A program made the position numbers and the translations under genes. Shown in pieces: positions 36,098-48,900 of a stretch of 64,000 nucleotides of DNA. The notes beneath the pieces are model-generated. The model did not search any database. It was not told where the DNA came from and saw only the letters and a program-made list of their open reading frames with translations. Position 1 is the first letter of the stretch; every line of letters begins with the position of its first letter. The stretch is from the NCBI RefSeq assembly GCF_005239225.2, contig NC_133301.1, positions 15,314,318 through 15,378,317 on the forward strand, written 5' to 3'. This DNA is from Populus alba. Lineage: Eukaryota > Streptophyta > Magnoliopsida > Malpighiales > Salicaceae.

Positions 36098-38819
36098 TCA
36101 CACATCACAGATAACTATGGAAGAGAGATGAGAATCGGAAGCTCCAGTAACAACAGCACCTTTCCTTCTAACATCCAGCAGATAATTCAAAGCCCTTTCT
36201 GTAATAATCTCACCAGGAATCATTACAGGGATCCCTGGTGGGTATGGACATATAAGCTCACCACAGACCTTGCCAAGGCTCTCTCTGATACTCACTCTCC
36301 TTTTATTTGCAAAAAAGGCATCTCTTGGATTCAAACTGATACAAATATCATTGAAGGGTGCATGCTCTCTGCTCTCCACCCTCTTTTCCTTGGTTTTGTA
36401 ATGTGAGGAAGATGTTGGTAGTTTCTTTAATCCTGATACTAACCTTTGATTATGTTCCCTGCATGTTCCAAGGTTTATTGCAAATGTAATAGATTGGGTC
36501 CCAACAAGCTCAGAGATGACTCCATGGTCTCTATCTAAAATATCATCTGCTTCATAGCCAGATAAACCAAGTGACCAAAAACCAAGAGTGAGGCGCAAGG
36601 GATCAATGGCAGGAAATTCATTGAAGCTCGCCAAGTCAAGCAAGCTAATACCAGGAATCTTTTTAATGAGAGTGCTTGCTTCAATTGCCAACTCCAAAGC
36701 TTTGTTGAAAACTGTTCCTGGGTTTTCACCAAGTTGAGCTCTAGCAGCATCTAATGATGCTAAAAGCAGATAACTGGGGCTTGTGCTTTGAAGGGTTTGA
36801 AGGCACCGACAGATTCTATCTCTGTCTACAATATTCCCAGACATGTGCAACATTGATGACTGTGTAAGGGAACACAGAACTTTGTGAGTAGATTGTACCA
36901 CCACATCAGCACCCTGCTTAAGAGCTGAATGAGGCATCTGGGGATGAAATCCTAGGTGTGCTCCATGAGCCTCGTCAACAATCACAGGAATTCCATAAGC
37001 ATGACAAAGTTGGGAAATCTCACTCAAGTTGCTGCATATACCATGATAAGTAGGTGATGTGATAAAAACTGCAGCTGGTTTTTTACCTTCCATCTCCAAC
37101 TCTTTGATAGCTTTCCCCACCTATAATATGATCCATCGTAAAGATATTATTGGCATGCCATCAGTACAATAAAATTAAAAAAACCAAAGGGTCTTATTTA
37201 ATTAAAACTGAAAGGAATGGTTGGCATCTTTATCTTTCCCCGTAAATGTTGAAAGGCTCTAATGCGATGACTGTAAATATACATTTCTTGTTCATACTAA
37301 AAAATATGAATGCAAACGTTTTACCATTGTAAGTAACAAAACAATTTTAGAAGGTAGGTAGCAACATGTCTTCAGCCAGCCAGGCATCAATCCCCAATGC
37401 TCCAACCAATAATATTAATAGACTCACCTGTGACGGAGTAACACCACCAGCAATATCCCATTTACAATCATACACTGGCATTATGTACTTCGGTATTGCT
37501 CCAGATAATACCATAGCAGATATGGCTGATATGTGTGAATTGCGAGGGAGAACAATGTGTTCTCCAGGTGAACAAGTTGCCATTATTGCAGCTTGGATTC
37601 CACAAGTGGTACCTCCAACAAGAAACCATGTTTCTGAAGATCCAAATAGTTTGGCAGCTTGCATTTGTGCCTCTAAAATGGGCCCCTCTGGTGAAAAGAG
37701 GTTGTCAAGCTCTGGAAGCTCAGGTAAATCATGAATAAATGGTCGAAACCCAATAAGCTGTGTTAATGAAGACGGTGCAGCACGCCCTCTATTATGCCCA
37801 GGGAAGTGAAAGCTGGCTGCATTTTTTTCAGCTGAAGCTTTCAAAGCACCAACCAATGGAGGAAGGCTGTCTTGCTGACTTATACGAGATCTGGAAATAA
37901 GGGATTTATCCTCGGTGACTGACCTGTTTTTCTCTCCTCTGTTTTCTCTATCTCGTTTCTTTTTTGGCTCCAGGGTGCTTCTTTCCTGTAAAGTACATAA
38001 TCATGGACATCTCAGCACCTCAACATAATTTAAGAAATGGAGCAGCTTCCCATACACAAATAACAAAGAAAAATCCGCTTATCAAATAAACAACAATCCT
38101 AAAACCAACATTTAGGGCAAATAGTTTGACTATAAGCACGCATGCATGAGTAATCCATTCATTTCCTAACCATGAAAACGGTGGAAGCCCAGATTATATC
38201 ATTCAGCAATAAGTTCCTTCAATAATAGATGGAAGGAATTGTGGGGAGAATTAAATAAAACCCAATCGATTTACATCTTGCAAAACCATGATTCCCATCT
38301 TCATTTTTCAACATAAAGCAACAATTTTGTCCACATAGATTCATCCTCCATCATATTCAACCGGGTAAAAACCTGTTTCAAACCTTAAAAGAAGCCTGTA
38401 CCCCTTAAAAATCCATACCAACATAGAAAAGTAGTAAAAAAAACTCCCACAAATTATAATCCTCCCTCCCTGAAACCTAACCTTAAACCTTTGACAATAA
38501 CAATAATAACCCAAAATCAAGTCCCACTAAAGTTATCAAAGCAAAACAAGACAATGAAGAATAGACCAAAATGTGCAGAGTTAAGTGTTTACAGATAAGA
38601 TAATCACCTGACAAGTGCAACAAGTGCTTGTTCTTGGTCTCAAAGATACAGAAGTCCATTTCTTGGCAAAACCCAACTGAAGACTCTGTAACGTCAGAGA
38701 AACAAAACAAACAGTAACAAACTAAACTGCCCACATTTAGGTATGAAGAAGTAAACATGGTACAGACAGATAAAGAGGGAGTTGCAACTTACATGGTTCA
38801 GAAGAGTGGAGCAAGACAT
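36098..38819 (-). CDS. Orn/Lys/Arg decarboxylase of bacterial fold, predicted plastid-targeted
   Basis: A PLP-dependent basic amino-acid decarboxylase (fold type I, Orn/Lys/Arg decarboxylase major domain), which would release CO2 from lysine, ornithine or arginine to give a di- or polyamine. Exons on the minus strand: 38819-38793, 38685-38608, 37985-37428, 37120-36098, all phase 0, totalling 561 residues. The N-terminus MSCSTLLNHSLQLGFAKK continues into a Ser/Arg/Cys-rich stretch typical of a chloroplast transit peptide. The catalytic domain starts at about residue 90 (FHFPGHNRGRAAP), with GGTTCGIQAA for cofactor phosphate contact, VDEAHGAH (Asp and His over the pyridine ring, about 270-273) and STHKVL with the Schiff-base Lys at about 301. 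The C-terminal domain ends with CPYPPGIPVMIPGE and VICDV. It is distinct from the fold III ODC/ADC enzymes of plants. Substrate cannot be read from sequence. Confidence 0.88.
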
Positions 38820-40289
38820 TCCTCTTTTGGTCTCGTCTTTTTGCTTGGTGGGCAGTGAGGATAATGTCATATACTCTAGGAGACCACTTTTTCTCTGAAA
38901 GATTTAAGCCCATTTTGACCATTGGCCCAATGAATAGTCCATATTATGACAAAATTAATAGTATTTTAAAAGGCGACATGCGATGCAATTTCTTTTATGC
39001 AAAATTAGTAGAAATTACAAATGCTTACTCTATAAAAGAGATGCATGAAGAAACAAGAAAGAATTTTTTTTTTTTTTTTTTGTAGGTTCAGTGAAAATAT
39101 TCTTATAACTTTTATGGTACAGATAAGATTTTTCTTTTTCATTATTTATCTCTCTTCTTAAAGTAAATCGTAGAGTAGATATACAAAGGATGCTTCTTTT
39201 ATTAAAAAAAAAAAATTTTTTAAAATTAATTAAAATCAATTATTTTATTTTAATATATTAAATATGAACTAGTATTGATATTAATTAAATTATTTAGTTG
39301 GTCAGTTTACTAAAACAACCATGAAATGTTTTATTATTGCTTCTTTTTTGCATGTGCTTTCGTATAAATAATTCATTTATTAAGGGATTTGTTTGTTTGT
39401 TTTTTTAAATAAGAAAATTATTTAATTTAATTTATGTCATTAATGATAATTTTAATTAAGTGATTTTACTAATATCACAAAATAGTACGTTATTCTAAAT
39501 AATTTGAAATGTTTAATCTCGCTGCAGAATACGACACCGCATAATAGTTTATTCCAAGTAGTTTGATAAATTTAAATCTCATATAATAGCACACTGGTGG
39601 CGGCTTTGAAACACTCAGATGATAAAACACACTGTAGACGAACAGCAAGTGCAGCAGGGACGAACAGGTTCTAAAGAGCAGCAGCAGCAGCAGAATAATC
39701 TGTAGCAAGACAACATCGTAAGAAAAAATATGCAAACTGAAGAAGAACCAATCAGATGACAGAAAATCTAATGAAATAATCAGTAAAAGAACAGAAGCAA
39801 GAAGCAGAACCACGGGATAGACTGCAGAAGCTAGAAACCAGAAAATCTTCAACCCGAAGAACCCAACCAGCCTGACATAACAGAATTCAACAATAACCAC
39901 TTAGAAATTCAAGAAAAGCAACCAGCAGGCATGAAAGAACCTTCAAGGTATAAGAACAGTCTGAAACATAACATCATTAATTGGCAGGCAAATAGGCAAT
40001 CAATCACAGAAAGAACACAACATCAAAATACTAGCCGATAAACAAGAACAGACAAAAAACCAGGAAATAATCCATAAGGTGAAGAAATTAAAGAAGGTAG
40101 CAGAACCCGAATAACCTCAGTAAATGACAACTATAACCAGACAATGAATTCTTCTACTCGATGCACTCATTGCTTAACAAGATGATCAACAAATTAAACA
40201 ATAAGCTTTTGGGAGAGTATGAACAAAATGGAAGTTGGAAACTGGCCAAACTATAAGTCTGGTCAAACTCTCAACACAAAAAAAAAAAA

Positions 40290-40615
40290 AACGAAGCTCG
40301 AACTTAACGGAATCGGAAGCCGGGGACAAAGATGCCATTAGAAGCTGAGACTTCAAGAGCTTTTCAGCAACAATGCAAACCATGTACAATTGAGTTGGCC
40401 AACATGTTGAGGAGCAATGCCCGAATGGCGACTTTCTTGATGAACTTACCCATTAAGTTCGAAAGGAATTGTAGAAGTTTGAAGATGGTCTGGTCCTGAG
40501 GGGCGAATACCTTGATGAGTGATATCAACGTATCTAGTTTCAACCAACTTGGCCGATCATGGAAATAACCAGGCATGCCAGGAGGCGGTAGTCTCCTTGA
40601 ATGAGCCCTGAGAGC
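40290..40615. repeat. Unidentified sequence, fuller copy of a duplicated segment
   Basis: Shares 'ggaatcggaagccggggaca' and 'ggcgactttcttgatgaa' with 41914-42160. The minus strand is open at 40364-40576 (contains FHDRPSWLKLDTLISLIKVF, about 70 residues), which I do not recognise. It may be a fragment of a gene or an old element. Confidence 0.6.
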
Positions 40616-40749
40616 GCACCTAATGAACTAAGCATTTTATTATGATCCGGCAGTTGGAAGAATTACTTTGAAGATAAGCAACAGTGCCGCCGGCGCCTTT
40701 TTCTGGAGGAAAAGTTGTCCCAAGTTGTATTAACCATGAGAGTGAACGT

Positions 40750-40992
40750 ATGACGCCTTCTTACTGCTTTCTTTTTGTTGACGTTCCTGCGAAGGAAATC
40801 AGTCATCTTCAACGGATTGAAGTTGATCCTATGAAAAGGGTTTTGGTGAAGCTAGACGTTTCACTAGCGGTGTTGTCGACGGTTGAAGCCAGTGAATCGG
40901 ATCACGGAAGTGAAGCAGAATTTGAAGGGTTAGGAAGAAGTAAAGGCTTTAAAAATAAGCTTAAACTATTTCTGACAATTGTTACAGATTAG
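40750..40992 (+). CDS. Hypothetical small ORF, unrecognised
   Basis: An 80-codon reading frame from ATG at 40750 to TAG at 40990-40992. The frame is open upstream to about 40684 without another ATG. The middle is acidic (SESDHGSEAEFEG). No family is recognised and there is no obvious promoter. It lies between the two copies of an unidentified duplicated segment and could be a gene remnant. Confidence 0.2.
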   Translation: MTPSYCFLFVDVPAKEISHLQRIEVDPMKRVLVKLDVSLAVLSTVEASESDHGSEAEFEGLGRSKGFKNKLKLFLTIVTD

Positions 40993-41913
40993 TAAAGCGA
41001 TCCTTTTAGACTAGGAAAGCTGGTGGTGTGAAAAGACATTACCGAAGAAGGAGATCGGTTAGGTTTTTCCATACGTAGTATATTCGAGCAATCCTTAAAA
41101 AAGAAGAAAATCCTGATAAGGTAAAGACAGCTAGCTGGTCTCCCTCTCGTGCCAATCAATAAAGACCAGTTTTCAGATGCACCATTTGCTGACCATAAAC
41201 AAATTAATCTTAGTATATTGTTTTGGTAATTAATTTTTTTTTGTAACTAATAAAGAGTTTTTCTTCGAAGAAAGACAATTTTAATTGAATAATGTCTACA
41301 TTAAGACGTAAAATAGGTAGTATGTGATGAAAAAAATTCTTTTTCTGGAGTAGATTGGGATTTTTGTTGATTTTGTTTTTGACATGTATTTGATCTCGGG
41401 TTTGTTCGACATTGAGTGTGATATTGAACAAAATATCCCAAATAGTTTTCTTTTAATTTTTTGAGAATGGAAGCCAAAATTTTTGAGAAGAGTTTTATGT
41501 CATGGAATTTCTTTTATTTTGCAATATGTTAGTTAAAGCATGAATTAAAATCTTAATTATATAAGGATTTTATATTAAGCAAAAAAATCTCTTATAGGTT
41601 TAGGATTGAATTTGTTTTGGTGAATTATGATTAACTAATCAATTATTAGTCTAATTCTATTTTTCGATGGTAATTGCTCATGGGATTTTTGATATTTGGA
41701 TTTGAAAATATTTATCTACTGAACATAAACATATCCTAAGTTTTAAATAAAATCAATATATAAGTCGAATTTTATGAAATATCACATGATTTCATATATT
41801 TAATTATTATTATATAGATATATAAAAAATTATTTAAAAAACAAAGTGGGAATTAATCTTTCAGAATTTAATAATTACATACGATTTGGTTATTAGTAAC
41901 CTTAAAAAAAAAA

Positions 41914-42160
41914 AAGAACGAAGCTCACTTAACGGAATCGGAAGCCGGGGACAAAGATATTTAGGCAGCGATTGATATATAACCATGTACGGGTTTTTGG
42001 CCAACATTTGAGGAGCAACGATGGCGACTTTCTTGATGAATTACCCATTAATTCGAAAGGAATATTAATTGAAGATTTTATAAATTATTTTTAAACGTAA
42101 TTATTTCCGTTTTTAAAATATCAGGCATATTGGATGTTGTTCCAAAGCCCTGAGAGTAAG
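41914..42160. repeat. Decayed second copy of the unidentified duplicated segment
   Basis: Aligns with 40290-40615 over blocks such as 'aacggaatcggaagccgggg' and 'gccctgagag', but is shortened by many deletions of one to several bases and one larger gap near 42060-42120. Any reading frame present in the fuller copy is lost. Confidence 0.65.
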
Positions 42161-42456
42161 AAATAACGTAAGAAAAATAACTAAAAATAACCTGTAAGGA
42201 TTCAATTAATTTTTTTTTGCTTTAATGCAATTAAATACATAAGAAAATAACTAAAAATAGCCTATAAAGATTCAACTCAATTTATTTGCTTTAATGTAAA
42301 TTAAATTATATTCTTTTTAAAAAATTGTAAATTTATCCATTCTTTTCTTTTCTTTTCTTTTATCACCGCAAATTTTTCTATTTTAAAACGCAACCTTAAT
42401 TATCCACGAAAGGGTAGTTTTTGTTACCAAAATCTCAGAGGAAAAAAGAAGAAGAA

Positions 42457-42503
42457 CTTGTGCTTGTGCTTGTGCTTGTCCTTGTCCTTGTGCTTGTCCC
42501 TGT
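42457..42503. repeat. Hexanucleotide (CTTGTG/CTTGTC)n repeat
   Basis: About eight copies of CTTGTG with CTTGTC variants, 500 bases upstream of the ARA1 start codon. Confidence 0.85.
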
Positions 42504-42996
42504 TCCTTCAATAAATAAACCAAAATTCACATAGTTTTAACCCCAACCATGTGCTGATTATTTTAAAAAATAATAATTAAAATGAGTTGTTTTGATGAAA
42601 AAATTATGTGAATATTGAATTTATGATCAGGCTTTGATAGAACTAAATAATTTTGTTCTTTTTTTTTATTTTTTTCTACACTGGATAAATTTAGATTCTA
42701 GATCCACCGGATTCCAGTTATTTAGGAGGACTGGAATTGTTTTTAATAAAAGAAGACCTGGAAAAAGGTATATGATAGAGACATCTTACGTCGGAGTACT
42801 AAACTAGGTAACTAACTCACTCCCGCTGACTTCGTCCTCTTTATCCACTCTCACTTTCGTATTTAAATAAACTTCCAAGAATTTTAAAAACAATATCCCA
42901 ACTCCTTCATTTGATCACTTTATCTCATTCTACATTTTTATTATTGTTAATTAGACGTCAAATATTTTCTTGGAGTGGAGAAGGAACTGATCACTC

Positions 42997-45900
42997 ATGG
43001 AGGGAATAGTATCGTCAAAGCAGCAGCAACCTTTGGTTTTTGCTTACTATGTTACTGGTCATGGATTTGGTCATGCCACTCGTGTTGTTGAGGTACATGT
43101 ATAATTTGCTTCGTTTTGCTCATCCTTGGTGAGATTCTTGATTTCTTTTCTTAGATCTTTTGTCTCGTTTTTTGTTTTCGGAAATATCTCAATGCCCTTT
43201 GTTGTTTTTTCCCTAAAACTCTCCTGAATGTTCTTCCTCAACGTCCCGGCTATTCACGGAAGGTGCAAGGGAGATGAATAGTCATCTTCCTCTGCAAGAT
43301 ATCGAAGAATCTCTTAGGAGGAGGTTGGAGAAAGGATCTTAGAGTGTTTAAGGTGGAGCCCGGAGGGTACCTTCTCTTTTCACATGTGTCTCTTCCATTG
43401 AGTCTCATTGAACCAGAACCTTTGATTGATCCCTCCTGAATATAATGTTACGGGAGCGGCATTTAATTGTGGATCAGCTTATATCATTCTGATTAAGTGA
43501 TTTTGTAGTTAAGGTATCTCTAGATTATATGTTGTAGTAATAGTACTATACATCCTGCTTGAGTTTTCCGGATAATACCAGCTGTTTGATGGTTCGAGTC
43601 GTATGAGATATGTCCTCGGTCGAGCCCACCCGTCAATGATAGGATGGATATTTTGGAATGAACAGCATTGCTTAAAGAAATTTGTAACATCATATCACAA
43701 TTCCACGAGTAGGGTTTTAAATTTTGTAATTCAATTTTTTTTTTAGTTATTTATTGATGTTTTGCAGTGTTACAAAGCAATGATATAAATATTTGGCCGA
43801 ATATGCAATTTGTCTGTCAGATTATATATAGTTCACAGAATTCAAAGATTATTATTCTGTCTACTTATGTAATTAGTTTTCTGATATCAATATGTAAGAG
43901 CAAATTTTAATATTTGATGTGTTGTGATTTGCAGGTGGTTCGTCATTTAATTCTAGAGGGACATATTGTTCATGTGGTTACAGCTGCACCAGACTTTGTT
44001 TACACTTCTGCAATACAGTCACCGAGACTGTTCCTTCGAAAGGTAACTTTTTGTTGAATTGCTGTGCTGTTATGCCTTGAACATCCTTATGATCTTGTAG
44101 TTCTGGGGAATTGAGTTTAGTCGTGTTGAGGCCTTCTAGACTTAAGAGGTGTGACCCTTTGCTCTACATATGCAATGGCAGGAGCTGCTGGATTGTGGAG
44201 CTGTTCAATGTGATGCCTTGACAGTTGATCGTATTGCCTCCTTGGAAAAGGTATGGTGCAAACCCAGAAAATGTTTCAAAGTCATAGATTTAAATGAATA
44301 GCCTTTCAGGTTAACTCATCTTTCATTCCAGGTTGATTGGTTGACTGACTTTGTTTTCTTATTTTGTTTAACTCAGTATTCTGAGACAGCAGTAATCCCT
44401 CGAGAGACTATCTTAGCAACAGAAGTGAAGTGGTTGCAGTCTATTAAAGCTGACCTAGTGGTACCTAAATGCTCCTGATCTTTTCCGCTATACATACTTA
44501 CGTATGATGTTTACAGCTGTAGGCAGCATTTTCTTATTAGTCTTTCGTATAACAGGTTTCAGATGTTGTTCCTGTTGCCTGCCGAGCAGCTGCAGATGCC
44601 GGCATCCGTTCTGTTTGTTGCACCAACTTCAGGTAATCTGTTTCGTTTTTTATGGAAACAAGTGTACACATTAGTTAGTGTCCATGTTGAGGTTACCTGA
44701 GTGGCTTTGAAATAGGTCGATGATTTGGAGAAATTGTAATCGATAACAGGACTCTCTCTACTGAATAAAGGAACTTTGAATAAGTTGTGTTTAATTAACT
44801 TCGGAGAAAAAATGAGATATTGATATAATAGGAACTAAAGAATTGATGTTAGTGGCAGACTGTTGGTCATCACCACGCCTGCATTTTTTATATCTGCATA
44901 ACTCACCATGACCATTTCTACTGATCAGCTCTACGTACTCCACATATTTGTTAATATTTGAAGTCTTGATGTTGCTATCATGTTTTTTTTTTCCGTCCTC
45001 ACTCCTGAATGTAAGGTTACATCACTAAGTTTGAAAACATTGGCAGTTGGGACTTCATTTACGCGGAATATGTGGTGGATGCTGGATCACAACATCGCTC
45101 GATTGTTCTGCAGGTATCTTTAATCTTTTCATCTCTAGATTGAATGCCTTTACAACTTTTGATTTATATTATTGGTCAAAAAAATTTCAAGCGGACTCAC
45201 TATTCTAGTAGCAATCATCTGTGATTATGATGAACACTGATACTCATCATGCTAAATCAATTTGTGGCCATGAAACTTTTTGCAGATTGCCGAGGACTAT
45301 TCCCACTGTGAATTTCTAATACGTCTACCAGGATATTGTCCAAGTACGTTTGTGAAATCATATTTCTATCCTTTTATTCCCCCTTCAGCTTTTGTTGTTG
45401 TTTTGCATCAGTTTGAAAAGGGCTCTATTATGCTTTATTTCCATTATTGTCTGCACCTACTTTATTTTCTTATTTCTATCAGTAGGTTTTCTAGTTAGCT
45501 GATGTTATATGCTGTTTCATTTTGCAGTGCCTGCTTTTCGTGATGTTCTTGATGTACCCCTTGTTGTGAGGGGACTGCACAAATCCAGAGCAGAGGTCAG
45601 GTGTTTCGCTAAATTGTAAAGAATACAATTACTTTATTGATTTAAAATGTAGTGTGCAGAAAGCAAGTAATGTCTCTGTAGAGCAGGTCAGGAAGGAGCT
45701 CGGAGTTGAAGAGGATGTGAAGCTAGTAATTTTCAATTTTGGCGGACAGGTGAGCATTGCTTGTGTTTTCCCTGGTATGTTGTTAGTACAGGGCATTTGA
45801 TCTGCATTACGTTGGCTGAAATTTTTCTCTGCTATCTAACGACAATTTTTTTCTGGAACACTACCTGGTTGATCTCAGAAATTGATTCTTTTCTCCCAAA

Positions 45901-48900
45901 CTACTTATCAAAAAAGGCCAAAAAGAATTTTTCTGGATATTTTTCTGATATTTTTTTATGAAGGTTTAGTTATTAAGATCTATGCTGACTCTTTATATGC
46001 CATCATCGGGCAATTGTAGCCTGCTGGGTGGAAGTTACAGGAGGAGTTTCTACCTCCTGGTTGGAAGTGTGTGGTAAGCTCTACTCAGGATATGTTATGT
46101 AATGGTTATTGAACTCACTTTGGATTGGATCTATGCATTTTGTTCTGATGAAATTACTTTTGTAATCTTTCTGAGATAGGTATGTGGGGGTTCTGACAAG
46201 GAAGAATATCCCCCGAATTTCATCAAGCTTCCGAAAGATGCTTATACGCCAGATGTGATAGCAGCTTCAGACTGCATGCTTGGTACTTTGACTGAGACTG
46301 TTCTTTTGTGCTGATAGAGCTTAATGCTTAAAACAAAAGTTTGATAGCGCAGTGCATTTTCTGTTCCAGGGAAAATTGGATATGGTACATTTAGTGAAGC
46401 TATGGCATACAAGTTGCCGTTTGTGTTTGTACGAAGAGATTACTTTAATGAAGAGCTGTTTTTGAGAAACATGCTTGAGGTAAAGTTGCTTACTTGCTTA
46501 TATTGTGTTTGTTTTTGTTTTACTCTTACCTAATATTCAGCATTTAACATTAAGTGTTCAAGGCAACCATGTGAAGTGTTCTGTATCTTTTGTCGAAACA
46601 GCATTATCATGGAGGTGTTGAGATGATTAGGAGAGATTTGCTGACTGGATGCTGGCAACCCTACCTTGAGCGTGCCATTAGATTGAAACCATGCTATGAT
46701 GGAGGTGTCAATGGCGGTGAGGTATGCTTTTATGTTAAATTTTCAGCTTTTACGCCGCAATTTATTGAAAAGTGTAATAGAACTAGAGAAAGGTTGATTC
46801 TATACAATCCAAGAATCAAGTTGATATTGGAAAATTCAAAAGTTTTCTACAAATGCATGCTCTGTTGCTTTGTTCAGGTTGCTGCTCGCATACTTCAGGA
46901 TACAGCTCTTGGAAAAAATCATGCTTCTGATAAGGTGAATTTGATTTGCCTATTGATTCAGTCAGTACAATTCAAATGTCATCGGCTTGCAGACAAGCCA
47001 CTATATCTGATATAAATTTTGCAGGGGGGATGTCATGTTCTGGTGCATGTTTCTACCATGAGCATTTCTATATTGCTTTCCGAATCCCGTTTCTACTAAA
47101 ATTATCTTGGTTTCCTTTATCTATAGCCTTGTGGAGCAAGAAGATTGCGAGATGCGATTGTGCTTGGATATCAACTACAAAGAGTTAACAACAGAATTAT
47201 AGGTATTCCAGATTGGTACAATCTTGAAGAAAACAAGCTTGTAGGTCGTTCATCAGAAGGCTCCCAATTCTTGAGGTTGTTGTCATTAAACTTACTTGGT
47301 TTGTGAAAATTGATCGTGTTTCCTTCCTTTTCATCTCATATTCATATGTCTTTCCTTTTTGTTTTCTCTTTGTTTTAAGCAGAGAGGTAGAAGACTTTGA
47401 GATTCTTCACGGTGACCCTCAAGGTCTTCCCGATACAATGGCGTTCTTAAAGAGCTTGGCAGACATAGGTGCAGGACATGACTCAAAAAAGGATACCGAC
47501 GATGAAGTGCGGGAGGATTTGGCTGCTGCTGGATTGTTCAACTGGGAGGTGATTCTCGCTTTCTTATGATCTTACTTTGTGTTCCGTTGATCAATTTTTG
47601 GCAGAAAATCATATATATTCTATGATGACAAAATTGACTTAGTCATCAAACTTCTCTTGTAATATCTTACCTTAATTTGACCTTCAAAGAATTATTTTGC
47701 GCCAGGAGTTTCGCTAAACAAATTCTGCTGAAAAGGCCAGAAAAGGGAACAAAAATTAGAATAACTTTTATCTTTTTGGTTCTGCACATGCTTATGCAGT
47801 TCTGTTCTGTTTATGTAGAAGAAAACATAAAGTCATGAAACATCAGGTGTCATGAGACTTGTATGTTTGTGTTCCTCGTGTGATTAGAACAACTCGAATG
47901 CGACTCAGAGTGTACAGATCTCTGTGCTGTATTGGCTTGATACTGATGAAATTGCTCCCCCTTGTTTAGCCACGATATTTTATGTTGTGATTTTAAATTC
48001 TTCAATATGATGCATGGTTACGCAGGAGGAAATATTTGTAGCCAGAGCACCAGGGAGATTAGATGTCTTGGGTGGTATTGCTGACTATTCAGGAAGTCTA
48101 GTTTTGCAGGTTAGTATTTATTTCTCCCCGTCACCTTGCGGCCTTGCTCAATCTTTTTCATGCATGATTGTTATATATTTTCTTTGTTTACAAGCAATTT
48201 TGCTTAGTTTTTTTTCTTTTCTTTTCCTGCAGATGCCTATCAGAGAAGCTTGTCATGTTGCTGTACAAAAGAATCATCCAAGTAAACAGAAGCTGTGGAA
48301 ACATGCACAGGCTAGACATCATGCTGATCACGAGAAACTTGCACCCATTCTTGAAATTGTAAGAAACAAACAAGTTAACTTTGTCATCCTGGCTGTATGA
48401 GTTAATTGAGTGAAGTTAATATGAAGATTAAAATTAAAGAAATTGAAAATTGAATAGTATTTAATGAGGAATAAAGATTCAATAAAAGAATACACATGCT
48501 AATGCGGTCTCTACTTGTTTCAAAAGCACCAATTTAATTTGAGGTGAAAAATTAGTAGTTTTCTTCTCCAATATATTCAAACTCTGGGGCCATTTCAGGT
48601 GTCATTGGGCTCAGAATTGAATAATCGTGGACCAACATTTGACATGGATCTATCTGATTTTAAAGATGGTGAGAAGCCAATATCTTATGAGGCAGCAAGG
48701 AAGTACTTTGCCAAAGATCCATCTCAAAAGTGGGTAGTTATTCTCTACTTTGATATGTGATCTTTATGTGATTTGCATTCTAGTTGTTACTCTTGAAACT
48801 TTTTCAGGTGGGCAGCATATGCTGCTGGGACAATTGTGGTACTAATGACAGAGTTGGGTGTTTGTTTTGAGAACAGTATCAGCATACTGGTTAGTTTCTA

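Larger units (their letters stand above)
38820..42996. other. Divergent intergenic region between the decarboxylase and ARA1 genes
   Basis: Mostly AT-rich. It contains a small (CAG)n-type run (about 39678-39693), an unidentified duplicated segment (40290-40615 and 41914-42160), a small possible ORF at 40750, and a hexanucleotide repeat at 42457. No recognised gene. Confidence 0.5.

Noticed and set aside
36095..36406. Plus-strand ORF opposite the decarboxylase
   Set aside because: Antisense shadow of a confidently assigned exon.
46590..47569. Three long ORFs in the ARA1 region that could look like separate genes
   Set aside because: They are ARA1 exons 13-16 with intron read-through; splice phases join them to the rest of the gene.
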